A stretch of 64,000 bases of DNA from Struthidea cinerea (Eukaryota > Chordata > Aves > Passeriformes > Corcoracidae), in assembly GCA_013397865.1 (NCBI GenBank), contig VZTI01001286.1:247235-311234 (forward strand), in the 5' to 3' direction. The notes under the pieces are model-generated. The model ran no database searches and was not told the origin of the DNA. It was given only the letters and a program-made list of their open reading frames with translations. Below, in pieces: positions 13,018 through 26,100 of this stretch; within the stretch, counting starts at the first letter, position 1, and every line of letters begins with the position of its first letter. Both the position numbers and the translations under genes were made by a program.

Positions 13018-14960
13018 GGCCCAAGAAAGCTGGTCAGTATTCAATGGTCACCTCCTCCAAGCTTGGGATCGATGCATCCCAAAGAGAAGAACAAGGAGCT
13101 TCTGGACAAACTCAAATACTGAAAGGAAGCCCACAGGGGATGGAAGCAAGAACAGGCAGCTTGGGAGCAATATAGAGAAATTGTCTGAGCAGACAGGGAT
13201 CAGGTCAGGAAAGTTAAAAGTATAATAGAATGAATTCTGGCCAGGGCTGTCAAGGGCAACCAGAAAAGCTCCTATAGGTGTGTCAGTGATAAAAGGAAGA
13301 CTAGGGGAAGCTTGAGCCCTCTCTGTAGGGAAAGAGGAGAACTGGTTACCCAGGACATAGAGAAGGCTGAGGTACTCAACAATATTTTTGCCTCAGTCTT
13401 CACTAACAAGTGCTCCAGCCACACCACCTGAGTCGCAGAGGGCAAAGTCAGGGACTGTGAGACTGAAGAACTGCCTGTTGTAGGAGAAGATCAGATCTGA
13501 GATCATCTAAGGAACCTGGAGGTGCAGAAGTCCATGGGACTCATGAGATGCACCCAACAGGTCCTGAGGGAACTAGCAGATGAAGGGGCTAATACAGTAT
13601 CCATCATATTTGAGAAGCTGTGGCAGCCTAGTGACTGGCAAAGGGGAAAGAAAAGCCCCATTTCTGAAAAGGGGAAAAAAAAAAGACCTGGGGAACTACA
13701 GGCCAGTCTCACCTCTGTACCTGGCAATCATGGAGCAGATCCTCATGGAAAATATGCTAAGGCACATGGAAAATAAGGAGGTCATTTGTGACAGCCAATA
13801 TGGCTTCAATAAGGACAAATTCAGTGTTCTTCTGTGGCAGGGTTACATCATCAATGAGTGATGTCAGAGCAATTGATGTCATCTCCTTGGAAGAGTGCAA
13901 AGCATTTGGCACTGTCCTGCATGACGTCCTTGTCCCTAAACCGGAGAAACATGGATTTGATGGGTGAACCACTTGATAGATAAGAAATTGCTGAGTGGTC
14001 AAACTCAAAGAGTTGTTTGTAGTCAGCAGCTTGATGTCCAAGTGGATAGTAGTGACAAGTGGTGTTGCTCAGGGGTCAGTATTGGAACCGGCACCATTCA
14101 TCTTTGTTGGTGACATGGATAGTGTCCCTCAGCATGCTGCAGGTGACACCAAACTCTGTGCTGCAGCTGGCACACTGGAGGGAAGGGAGGACGTCCAGAG
14201 GGACCTTGACAGGCTTCAGAAGCAGGCCCAGGGGAACCTCATGAAGTTCAACAAGGCCAAGCGCAAGGTCCTGCACCTGGGTTGGGGCAAGCACAACTAC
14301 AGGCTGGGCAGAGAAGGGATTGAGAACAGCCCTGACTAGAAGGACTTGAGGGTGCTGGTGAATAACAAGTTGGATATGAGCCAACAATGTGCAATTGCAG
14401 CCCAGAGAGCCAAATGTATCCTGGACTGCAGCAAAAGGAGCGTGGCCAGCAAGGTGAGGGAGAAGATTCTGCCCCGGTATTTCACTCTGAGACCCCAGCT
14501 GGAGTGATGTGACCAGCTCTGGTGCCCCTAATTTAAGAAGGACATGAAAATGCTGGAGCAAGTCCAGAGGAAGGCCACAAAGGTGATCAGAAGTCTGGAG
14601 CAACTCTCCTATGAAGACAGGCTTAGAGAGTTGGAATTGTTCAGCCTGGAGAAGAGGAGGCTCTGGGGAGACCTTATAGCACATTCCAGTATCTAAGGGG
14701 GCTTTCAGGAAGGCTGGAGAGAGACTTTTTACAAGGGCATGTAGTGATGGGACAAGGCATAATGGGTTTAAAATGAAAGAGGGTGAGTTTAGATTAGTTA
14801 CATGAAGAAATTCCTTTCTGTGAGAGTGGTGAGGCACTGGAACAGGTTGCCCATGGAAGCTGTGGATACCTCATACTTGGAAGTGTTCAAGGCCAGGTTG
14901 GATGGGGCTCTGAGCAAGCTGATCTTGTGGAAGGTGTCCCTGTCCATGGCAGCAGGGTTT
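13018..14960 (+). mobile_element. CR1 LINE copy with degraded reverse transcriptase
   Basis: About 1.9 kb of CR1 ORF2 and 3' end. It begins in the endonuclease-RT linker, with readings such as GWKQEQAAWEQY and AEVLNNIFASVF. RT then follows: a GNYRPVS-like box with IMEQIL near 13690-13760, a SQYGF box near 13790, a GVAQGSVLEP box near 14065-14090, and DRLQKQAQGNLMKFNKAK near 14205-14265. The usual catalytic F-A-D-D box is replaced by a reading AAGDTKL near 14140-14155, and there are several stops and frameshifts, so no enzyme is made. The tail has CACTGGAACAGGTTGCCC and AAGGCCAGGTTGGATGGGGC and stops abruptly near 14960, where another CR1 copy begins. Confidence 0.85.
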
Positions 14961-16395
14961 CTTCCACCAGGAAAGGATTTCATGGGAGTCCACCATGATG
15001 GTGATGATAGGGTTGTGTGCTTATGGGTAAGAATCAGGGAGGGGGCCAACAGTGCAGATACCATGGTGAGAGTCTGTTAGAGACCACCTAAACAGGATGT
15101 AGACATAGACAAAATATGCTATATGCTGCTGGCAGAAGTCTCAAAATTCCTATTCTTGTTCTTGTGGAGAACTTCAACTTACCAAATGTCTGTTGGAAGT
15201 ACAGCACAGCAGAGAGGAAGCAGTCTAGGACATTCCTGGAGTGTGTGGAAGATAATCTCCTAACAAAACCGGTGAGGGAGTCAACTAGGGAAGGTTCCCT
15301 GCTAGCCTTGCTGTTCATGAACAGAGAAGGACCGGTGGGTGATGCTGGGCACAGCGATGACCAAATGATAGTTTTTAATTCTCAGAGAAGTAAGGAGGGG
15401 TTCCAGCTGAACTGCAGGCTTGGACTTCTGTGGGCCAGGCATGGCCTCCTTAGAGACCTGGGTGAGGTCAGAAGATAGTCCTGAAAGGCAAAGGAATTCA
15501 GGAAGACTGGACATTCTTCAGAAAGGATATCTTAAAAGCACAGGAGGAGGCCATTCACATGTGCTGAAAGATGAGCCAGCAGGGAAGACCAGCCCTGCTG
15601 AACAGAGCTTTGTCTGGAGCTTAGGGAAAAAACAAGATTTTATGACCTTTGGAAGATGGGGCAGCAACTCAGGAGGACTAAAAAGATGATGTGAGGTTAT
15701 GCACGGAGAAAAGCCAAACTAGAACTTGATCTGGCTACTGCTGTAAAACACAATAAGAAATGTTTCTACAAATAATTTAGCGACACATTGAGGGTTAAGG
15801 AGACCCTCCATCCTTTTTTGGGTGTGGGGGGAAATATAGTGTCAAAGGATGAAGAGACTGAGGTACTTAACATATTCTTTGCCTCAGTCTTTAACAGCAA
15901 GACCAGTTCTCTGGATATCCAGCCCCACTGAGCTGGGAGATTGCACCTTGAATCCTGTGTTCAGTTTTGGACCCCCCGCTACAAGAAAGACATTGAGGTG
16001 CTGGAGTGTATCCAGAGAAAGACAACAAAGCTGGTGATGGGTCTGGAGCAAAAGTCTTTTGAGGAGCAGGTGAGGGGAAAAAGGAGGCTCAGGAGAGACC
16101 TTATTGTTCAGGTAACAAGCAATAGGACAAGAGGAAACGGTCCCAAGTTGCTCCAGGGGAGGTGTAGATTGGATATTAGGTAAAATTTCTTCACAAAAGG
16201 GGGTTTTCAAGCACTGCAACAGGCTGCCCAGAGAAATGGTTGAATCACCACCCCTGGAGATATTTAAAAGACTCCACAGTGTATGTGGCACTTCGAGACA
16301 TTGTTTAGTGGTGGATATGGCAGTCCTGGGTTAATATTAGATTCAATAATCTAGGAGTTTTTTCAAACCTAAAAAATTAGGTGATTCAATCAATG
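14961..16395 (+). mobile_element. CR1 LINE copy, endonuclease part joined to 3' end (RT deleted)
   Basis: Downstream of the preceding CR1 copy and in the same orientation. The first part, 15116-15478, reads as a CR1 apurinic endonuclease C-terminal half (ENFNLPNVCWKYSTAERKQS, FLECVEDN, LLFMNREG, GHSDDQMIVF), followed by a linker with many stops (15480-15900). At about 15925 it jumps straight to the 3' region (CYKKDIEVLE-like reading; CTGGAGTGTATCCAGAGAAAGACAACAAAGCTGG), skipping all of RT. The end (TTGTTTAGTGGTGGATATGGCAGTCCTGGGTTAATATT) is a CR1 subfamily tail different from that of the neighbouring copy. Either an internal deletion or fusion of two insertions would give this. No intact protein. 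Confidence 0.8.
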
Positions 16396-19300
16396 GATGG
16401 TTAAGAATCAAGGGGTCAGAAATGTTTTTGTTTTCATGTTTGAAACAGGAAAATATTTAAAATTCTCCATCCCTATCTGAATTATAAAGTTCTGCAATAT
16501 TTGACAATCATCTAAGAAATCCAGGATGAAAACACATGACATATTTCAGTTATGGAGAGTAAAACTGAGAAAAATGATGGATGGCTCTTATGACAAGATC
16601 TGGGATAAAAAGCGGGAACAGGAACAGAGACTAGCTCCTGGCAGTACTGACAGCAGCATCCTCTTGACTCATAAGGCCTGAACGGGAGCCTTGCGTTGCG
16701 TGATGGGTTTTGTACATGTTCACTCTTCACATATGCAGTCTTCATCAGCTGAACTCAAGTTGTGTGTTGAGATGCTGCTCTGGGACGTAGGAAATCACAG
16801 GCAGCTGGCTTGAGATATCCATTTGAAGTGGCCAAAGTCTTCTCATGAAGGGCAGGCCTTGCTGAATTTTGCTGTTTCCATGGCCAAGGACTTAATAAAT
16901 TGTTGCTGTCTGACTGTGCAGTGAAGACTTTTTGTAAAAAGGGAAGTGTTTTTCTTAATGATGCCAGATATGCAGGTGATGTGGCCAGGACCCTTGAGAA
17001 CAGCCTGTGCCTAAACCCAGCATCGAGAAGCCCAAATTAGAAGCTTAATCACACAGCCTGCCAATTTAATCAGTGTAGAGAGACAGACGCCTCCAGAGAA
17101 TGGTATAAATCTTAGTGCAAGCACATCCTAAAAATAGGTGTGAAGAAACCACACCTGAGCCTGCTGTATGTAAGAGAGTCTTTTCTGAACTGGACAAAAG
17201 GAAATGCAGTGAGGAATTAAAAAACAGAGAAATTAAAATGACAAAAAGTTACTGCATATTCTAGGAACAAAGTAATCGCATATTCAGAACATCCCCCCTC
17301 CACTTTTATTTCCTAAGTAAATCCACAGATGCATAATATTTGGGGAATTTAAATTAAAAAAGTTAATGATAACTGCCGAGTGGTATAACTCATTCATATA
17401 TAATAAATGCAAACAAATAAACAGGTATTCAACCAGAACAAAGGAATAACAATTTACTCTATTTTGAATTTAAGAAGTAATGAAGTATGGCAACTGCACC
17501 AGAGGTGGGCGAACACCAGAGAATAACTAGGATTTATGCACACCAATGATGATACGTTTCTGTGTGAGCATTTATGTGTGTGTATGAATGTACAATCCTG
17601 CCTTACTTCCTCACAAGATGACAAAGCAATGGGGTAACTTTCAATACCAAACTTACCTAGAGGAAGGCAGAATATAACTGTACATGTGTCTGCAGAACCT
17701 TGTAATCTTACAGCCATATTTCAGATACCTTATCCAGAAAAAGTGCTTCTTTGCAGTCATAGGCTTTTGGGTTTCAAGAGGAAGTTTGGATGGATTTTTC
17801 TTACATAAAGCCCTTAGAATTTAGCATGTTTTTCTTCTATTAAGTGTACAAGGATATTTTTATGTGCTGGTAGTGGTGGTAAGGCACTCAAAAGGGAATG
17901 ACAGCAAGGTGCAATGAGCCTCAGGAAATCAGTGGTTTCATGTACACAATTTTTGTGTTCTTGCAACATTTGTGTTTCATTTCCAGTCTTGGATTTCTTT
18001 TGTGTTATGCCAGTTAATAAGCTGTTCTCAATCCATTACCTCTGCGCAGCCTTGGAAAGTGATGTTTTAAATTAGGATAGGGAAGGAGGGAAAGTATAAA
18101 TGGCATCTGGTACCACAAATCTCCTGCTAACACAGAGAATCTTTTCAACTAAAATAAGCACACTGCTTTGATATTTTTACTCTGAGTGAGGTGTCAAGTC
18201 TGTGGCTGACAATAATATAGGAAGTTTCCTAAGGCTTTTGTGGGCTTCATAGTATTCAGGGAGTTAAGAGAGAGGAAGAAAAAATTCCATGTCATTAATG
18301 ATGCATCTGACATTTGTTTATGCATTCCTATGTCCAGTCTGCATGCAGCAAAGCTTAATATTCATTAAATAGCTCTTCATCTATTTCGTTCATTCAATTT
18401 TAATGACATATACATATATATATATTTTTATTGTACATAAGGAAATGATACAAACTTCTCTTATATGTTTTATAAATTCTTGAAATTTTAATACCTATAG
18501 GAATTTAATAAAGCTAGCTGAAACTGCTCTATTTATCCTGTGTGATGGTGTTTTCCTCCTGAACTTCAGCAGGGTTGCAAAAGCTCTTGAAGTCCCAAGA
18601 TAAGTAAGGAAACCTTAGCGAGACAGAAAGAAAGATGCCACCTTGTTTTCTGCCAAAATTAAGATTTTACATCTTTTTTATTGTAATACTCGTCTTCAGA
18701 ATCGAAAATGATACTAACCAGGAGCTAATGAATTGCACCTGGACATTATTTCCACATCAGGAAGATGAGGGTGAGGCAGAACAAATACCATTGCCCTGGA
18801 AAAGCACTTTCAGGGCTTATAAAATGAACACAATATAAAGCCAGGTGGCATTAGGGAGGCAGCATAGTGGAGGAAACCCAGCTATTTTCTGGGGATGTGG
18901 TGAGCCTGGCCAAGCCCCAGTAAAGACTTGCCCATTGGTACACAGCCCGGCACCTTGGTTTTGTTCAATGCCCCTCCTCTTAAAGGTTCAGCCTGTTGTC
19001 AAAGGAACTGGCTGTTGTTTAAGGTCCTCATAAGAAGAGCCCACTCAGTGGATTCCTTGCCCAGGCACCTGTGACCCCCAAAGACAGAGGAAGTCTTTCC
19101 TCCAACAAAAAAAATGGCTCAAGAAAAGGAGGGAGCAAAGGCAGGGCCAAGCTTTCATGATCCTGAATGGTGTTTCCCTTTTCTATTGGCACTGTGCTGG
19201 GTAGAGTAATTTGTATCCTCTCTCAGTTGTGTCCTTTCTACCAAAGTATTCTAATTTAGTCAGTATTTCCTTGTCAGGAATCTATCCCAAAGCTCTTAGG

Positions 19301-22300
19301 AAACTATTTCCTGTCTTCCATCAGTTCTGTCATCCTTTCCTCTACCCTTGCCTGTTATCTTCAAGATGAAGTGACAAAAACTACATGCAGTGTTCAGGAG
19401 GAATTTACTAGATTTTCCTTCTTTTCTTCTCAATTATTTCTACAATAGCTCCCCATCTTCTATTTTTCAGACGTTGTGTTGTTTGAGGACCATATCTCAA
19501 ATGATTGATAGATTTCCCTAATTAGCAATAGTAACTTACTAGAGTTCATCATGGTATGTTTGTAATTACAGCTACAGGGAAACCATCCCAGTCTGCATGA
19601 ATTTCTGTCAACTCCTCTAGCATTCTTGGGTATCCCCCCACACATGGTCTTCTTTACTATTTAAACCAATCTTCTTTGCATGGTTTAAGACATGGATTAA
19701 AATAGCTGATGTACATTATGTTTGGACAGATACATTTATTCTGTAGTAAGGTTATAAGACAGGTTCAATAGAATGCCAATACTCCTTTGTTACCCTGAGG
19801 TAATTCCACAGAAAAAGGAAAATTAATTTCCCAGTCCTCTTAAAAACAGTCTGGAGTGTCTTAATACATAGAAACAATGTCTAATCTGTCAGACTCTCGT
19901 TTTCTAATACAGAAAAAAAGGGACACAGTTGTTAGACAGGATTTCGCAATAGGCATCCACGTGGGCTAAGCTGGATATTTAGATTTGTGTGCCAAATACA
20001 GATCCTGCAATTTAACAGCTCAACACATTAGAGGGTATTTTAAGCTGCCTTGGTAGCTGTCTAGATGTAATTCATTGAACACCTGGTGTCTTTATCTTTT
20101 ATTTAGAGAGATTCAGTCAGGATATGCATATCTCAGTGATCTATAATTTGCAAGTCATGAACTTTGTCAAATGATGTGCCTTTTTTCTTTTTTTTTTTTT
20201 TTAGAAAGGAATTGTTTTTCTCTTTATAGAATTTACCTGGGGTTTACTTTGGCTTTATCCAGAGCTCTTGTTCATGTAATGGTATAACCTTTAAAACAAG
20301 AACTGAGCATTGCTTTGAACATGGGCTTGTGTCTTGCCTTAGATTTTATGATGATGTCCAAAATTTTCAAAGTGAAGTGATGTCCAGGCTATGGAATCAA
20401 ATGAAGAAATTTTTACAGTGATCTCTTGCTTGGAAGATTTCCTTGATGCAACCGCTTGGGGAATATTGGACTGTCATTATGGCAGGTGCATCAGTGAGCA
20501 GATACTAACTCTGCAGTTCTGTTCCCCTCCAGACGGGAAGAGGAGCAGGCCATCCGTCTGGCACATCAGGACAAGTTTTACAGGCATTTATGTGGCAATA
20601 GGTGCAGACAGCCATCTGCCACGATGCTTAGGAGGAGTCAGGCACTTGACACCTGGATTTAAAAATACAGACTTGGGCATATCTGAAAAGCTCAGTAGGT
20701 GTCTATCTCTACATCTTCAAACCTTTAAAACCCAGCCCTTGGTTGGTGTGTTTCACCCACGTCTGTGCAATGGGGTGGTAACACCTCCCCACCTCAGAAG
20801 AGAGGCTTAAGGGGCCTTTTCAGTCTTTAAACTGGATGGACAGTGGAGCATGACATTGCAATGCAAGATCAGCTCTCACGTGTCTGACTACAGCAGGTTT
20901 TTGTCAATGTCTGTTTCCTTCACTAAGATTTGTGAGCAATCACTGACACTGAAACTGAAATAATGAATTTTTTCAAGTTCTTCACATAAAATATAACATT
21001 TTCCTTTGTACTTTATGTAAATATATCCACACCTCTTCTGGCAGCTAAGCACCAGAATTTTGTAACTCCCCTTACAAAAATCTTTTTAACATAGGAACAT
21101 GCATTTTTCTTCTTCTCACTAGATGGAGGTCCAGTGCCATTTAAACCACAGCTTTCTTGATTCTTCCTGTTCGTGGTGAGGTTGAAATAATTGCTGCCAT
21201 GATCTAGACAAAGCTTTACAGTGTATCTGTGTTCTCCACAGAGGACACAGATAAAGGAATGCATATTTATAAATATCTTAAAGCCTAGAATATATGCTGG
21301 CAATAAAACATTTAGAAAAGAGAATGTGAAAAATGCCATAAAGTTGTGAAGATTTAGATGCAGATGTTTAGATGCAATGAAGATTTTATAAAATCCAGTT
21401 GTACTGAATTAATTCCTTTTGGCAAAAGGAGAACTATTTAATAGATCACATCTGCCTGGCTGCTGCTGCATTAATTGTGACAGTAAATTGCTGTAACTAA
21501 ACTGTTTTAATTAGGGAAAGTAAGGGCTGCCATTTATTTTGCTTTTCAATTCTTTTACCAATCATTCTGTAGTGCCAGTGCATTTAACACTCATCAGTTC
21601 TGCTGCTAAAACTAAAGGAAGTAAGTCCTCTCTTGAGTGGTACTTCCCAATTGCACAAATGACTCCTATTTAACTTCCTCCAATCTTCTTTTCAAGCTTT
21701 GCCTTTCACTTCCCAGAAAGTCTGTATCCCTTTTTTTCTCTTTAAACCTCTTTAGTATCATGTTAGACTTCTCTGAGAATCATTTACAAGACAGAAAATA
21801 TAAAATCAAAATAAAGAATCAAACAAGTAGGGATTGGGTTGGTATTGTTACGATACTGTTTTCCAGGCTAATGTGCTGTAAGGTTGGATGGGCCAGTGCT
21901 TTAAGTGATGGGAGAGGGAGGTCCAATTTTTTCCATTCCTCCAGACATTCTTTATGACAAATCAAATCATTTTGGCTCAAATATACAGATCTTTCTTAGC
22001 CTGTCAGTGACAGCAAAATCTTATAAAATTCTTCATGTCTACAGCTCTCAGTGTGGGCAGTATCTTCCTGGTGAACACTAGGTGAATTCATGCCCAAACC
22101 CTGAAAGAATTCACAAATTTGGAATCCTGCAGTACTTTTCTAATGCTCCTGCCTATTCTGGACTTAATTTTTAAAAAAGATGTTTCAGTCTCATCTATGC
22201 AGAGAGTCCTGGTCCTTGTGAATTCCACCAACTATGGTGGGACTTAGATACATAAACATAGGTGTCAAGTGCCAGTGGAGATGCCCTTGGTTACCAACTC

Positions 22301-22924
22301 ATCAATGTAGAGCAGACAGATACAGCACAGTAGGTTTGGAGCTGTGTGTCTTCCTGGAGTGGCATCTGGAGACAAGGTGGGGTACCCTAACACATTTAAA
22401 TGAGCACTGTCTGCACCAGTATGGGCACTCTTAATTGCTCGGCTTTGCAGAACAAAAAAATTGAGGACCTGATGAAGAATCTCTTTATCTGGCATCCGAA
22501 ATTTTACTGCAACAGTGCTAAATGGTTTTTGAGTCATCTCCCTTGGTGGAGGTAACTTCAGCGAGTATCTTATGTGTAAACTAGGAGCCTCAGTACTTCA
22601 CAGAGATGAAAATAAATAACTTGCAGTTCATGAGGTGCTGAACTATCAAAGAAATGTTGGCTGAGTAAATATTGTCATTAGAACAGCCTAGGTAGGCAGC
22701 TCCACATTTCTATCCAAGACGTTTCAACCCCACTGAGTCTCGGTGGGCTTGCAACAGACTCGGCGCTCACTGCAAGTCAGGGCTCAAGTTATGGGCAGTG
22801 AAAAACTTGTTTACTTTATAAATTAATCAACATTTCATTTTTCTGCATTTGTGATGGGTAAAAACCCAATAATAATAAGACAGAGCATGGATGCTTCAAC
22901 TTAGAATCCTTTTAGACCTGAATT
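16396..22924. other. Intergenic, nothing beyond simple repeats and one possible MIR trace
   Basis: AT dinucleotide run at 18410-18427 and poly-T at 20186-20203. Open frames up to 139 codons (20391-20810, plus) lack domain character. Confidence 0.6.
20745..20812 (-). repeat. Possible ancient MIR-like remnant, minus orientation
   Basis: CGTCTGTGCAATGGGGTGGTAACACCTCCCCACCTCAGAAGAG resembles the reversed MIR segment CATCTGTAAAATGGGGATAATAATACCTACCTCACAG. Short and diverged. Confidence 0.3.
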
Positions 22925-23124
22925 CCTTAAAAAAAAAAAAAAACAAACCAAAAAAACCAAAACTATTGTATAATTTTCACATTGATCCATTTGCCAAGTG
23001 TCTTCCCCCNNNNNNNNNNNNNNNNNNNNACATTAAATCCTTAAAAAAAAAAAAAAAAAAAACCAAAAAAACCAAAACTGTTGTATAATTTTCACATTGA
23101 TCCATTTGCCAAGTGTCTTCCCCC
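22925..23124. repeat. Direct duplication flanking assembly gap
   Basis: About 85 bases from CCTT plus poly-A to TCTTCCCCC (22925-23009) recur at 23038-23124 on the other side of a 20-N gap (23010-23029). Apart from a longer A run and one substitution (ACTATTG against ACTGTTG) the copies are identical, which points to one locus assembled twice. Confidence 0.85.
23010..23029. other. Assembly gap (20 N)
   Basis: Run of N between two near-identical flanks, next to a long poly-A tract that probably broke the assembly. Confidence 0.98.
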
Positions 23125-26100
23125 ATTATTTTTGATGTTGGATAGTTTTAACCAGCTTTGAAAAATGGTAGAGTACTCAAAGATGTTTCCCTACTAGTCT
23201 AATGGAAACAAATATCAGGATAAAGGAGAAATTTATGACTCCTCTGAGGAAGGCACAGCTCAGTCATTGTATTCCTCTTTCATAGCAACCTCCTGGCTAA
23301 TGAGGCATGCTCATAGCAGGTTGGCCTATCCACAGGGACCCTGCTCCAGATGAGTCATATTAACTGGTATCTGTTTCCCAGAGCATGTGGATGAGCTGGG
23401 GTGAGAAGCAGGACAGAGGTAAGAGACAATACAGATTGATGTTTCCAGGCCTCTTCTGTCTCTCTGTTCCTGTAGCATTTTCTTTTGTTATCCTTTCAGC
23501 AATTACTCTCATGTTTGCTCATAAATTTTCTCTCTCTCTGATTACACTGTATTTAATTATAAACAGTGAACGTTTCCAATGATTTAAAATGTAAATCTAC
23601 TCTCAAAAATGCAGATGATGCAGCAAGTACTTAGTTATGAAGGCAAGCTCAGAGTTTTTCTAAGCAATACCATAGTTATCCTTAGTGCTACATGAATTAG
23701 TTTTACCTGATATATGCCACACATATGCCTATAAAAGAGAAAAGCTTTTTGAAAATAGTCAGGGTATATTAGTTTTTATGACCCATTTCCAGTTGCTAAG
23801 GTTTTTTCCAAAATTTTCCTGAACCCATTATGTCCTTTTTCCAGATTTATACTTTAGCCAATGAATATGAATTATAACATTGTTTTCATCAAATAAATTA
23901 GTCATGTCTTGCCAGCCATTAATTAAAAATAATCAAAATTTATGCAAATCAAAGCCTTGATTGTGTTTGACTCAACGAATCACTCAAATATGAGAACTAT
24001 TAAGTGGGGTAACATGTTATTAGGATTAATATTAAAAGGAACACTTTAAACAAAAGTGAAAAATATTTCTGTGCAGTGGAGCAAATGCTGATTACTCCAA
24101 ATATGAGATTACAAGATTATTAATTTTAAAGATAAATTTTCAAACTCTCTTTAGAATATGCAACTAATCTGAGCTGTCCAAAAATTATTAGAACTATTCA
24201 AAAACTCAGATAAAATGCATGATTAAAAAAGGGAATTATTTCATCAAAGGCCATCTGAGATAAATACACCCACCTCCATGAAACATAATCTACATATAGA
24301 GTTAATAACAGCAACCTTAAAAGGGCTTTTTTTACACAAGAAGAAGTCATTGCAGAGTATACATGTGGAACTTACATCACCATCTTCTACTGAGATCTAA
24401 AGGCCAACAGAAAAAGTCAAGGATGTAGCTCATATTGCTGGAAAGTGAATGAATTTTCTTTCTGGCTTTTTTATGGCAAAGTTCAGCAGAGTGTTATGAA
24501 GCTAGAGGGAATTGCCAGAACAGTGAGTGGAATCCAGTCCTGAAACCCACACATTAATAATGGAGAAAAGGGAGATGTTTGTCTTCAGATAGATAGTGCT
24601 ATTTTTTGGTATAATCTTTGTCACATAAAGGGGTAATCTAGAGTCTGGTGCCGGGTCCCAGGCAGTTTTGGAATCCTGGTATTGGAGTACCCTTTAGCAC
24701 ACTCTTTGACAGACTAAATTCTCTTCATTGAACATTGTACATTTAAATGGATAAAAGAATGAAAGAAGAAAAGTTTTAACATATAAAAATTGTTATGCAG
24801 TCAAGTAAAACTCCATATCCTATGCTCCTTCAAACACCTACCAGGGAAATACTAAAGCTGGAAAACCAGAAAAATTTGGCATTCAGATCTCCCTCATGCC
24901 TCTTAAAGTGTGATGAGGGTTACAGTTAAATACTATGAAACACTTCATTAAAAAAAAAGAAGCTATATGATTTACATTCAAAGAGTGTTTTCATTATACA
25001 TTCTGTCATGCTGCTTCCTACACTTCTTCAGTTCATTTAAGGCCAGAAAGGTTTAATTTTCTCTATTGACACAGAAAGAGAGCTAGCCTGTCAATGAATG
25101 TGCAAGGTGAATCTCCAGGGAAGCAAATGCAATCATGCTGAGTAACACTGGTTTACTTTATTTGTAACAAATATGAAGGTTTATAATGCCAAAGGACTGC
25201 GTTACAGTTGTGTAAAGATTGAGTATGAAGGATAAAAGAAGTAGAAGATGTAGCTGAGTTATATTCTGAGCCTCTGTTTTTCCCCAGTTGCTATAGTAAT
25301 GTTTAGCACCTTTGTTAGTTATTCCGGCATGCTGCGTCCCTGGGAGATTTGTCAGTTCAGGAAGACTGAGAACGATGAGCCTGCCTTGGATCTGGAGATA
25401 GATCTCTTTAGTTCTGAGGATTAGACACAGTACCTAATGCTGGCACGGGTAGTCAGCACACAAACATGGGGAGGAATCCCAGGATGCTTTTAATGAGGCC
25501 ACCCAGCCTGGATATTGGATTGCTCTCAGCACTCCAAAGACAGGTGGTTGTGAGGCTGGTGGGTGACTGCTGAAGCTGCCACCCTAATAATAGCTGTTCA
25601 TTTGTAAGCCCAGACAAGCCAGCTCAAAGCCTCCTGCAACTCAAGGGGAGTTGCCTTGATACTCAGAGGACAACAAAAAACATAAGTACCAAAAGGTTGC
25701 ACTTTGGTACCAAATCAAGTCTTTGGGCCATTTTTGCTCTCACAAATGTAACTTACAGAGGAATTAAAAAGGAGAAGCTCTTTGCAGCTGTTGGTCCTTT
25801 CCTTTTGTCTTTTCATTGTCAACTAAACTGTCAGTGTTTCCATGCCCTTCTGGGAGGGAGGAGAGAAATTGCAAGCAGCACTGCCACAATTCTCCATTTT
25901 CCTACCTGGAGTGTGGTGCGTATTTTTTCCTTAATAATGGATTTTTTTATTGATTCGGTATTGATTTTACTGAAGATAAGACACATTTCAGTTTCTCTGT
26001 ACTGTAGACAAGTGTCATCCCAACTGGAATCAAACTACTGGAGACTGAAAGCTGAATAGTAACAAAAGCCACAGGAGTAAAAAAAAGGTCTTTTAGTTCT

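Noticed and set aside
14076..14837. 253-codon open frame on the minus strand
   Set aside because: It is the antisense of CR1 reverse transcriptase and 3' sequence. The plus strand gives the recognisable RT reading.
20521..20632. Possible exon (acceptor-like TTCTGTTCCCCTCCAG with a charged alternate-frame reading REEEQAIRLAHQDKFYRHL)
   Set aside because: The reading is short, stops soon after, has no partner exon and no recognised family. Not enough to call.
21013..21339. 108-codon minus-strand frame
   Set aside because: AT-rich random-looking translation with no domain, splice or neighbour support.
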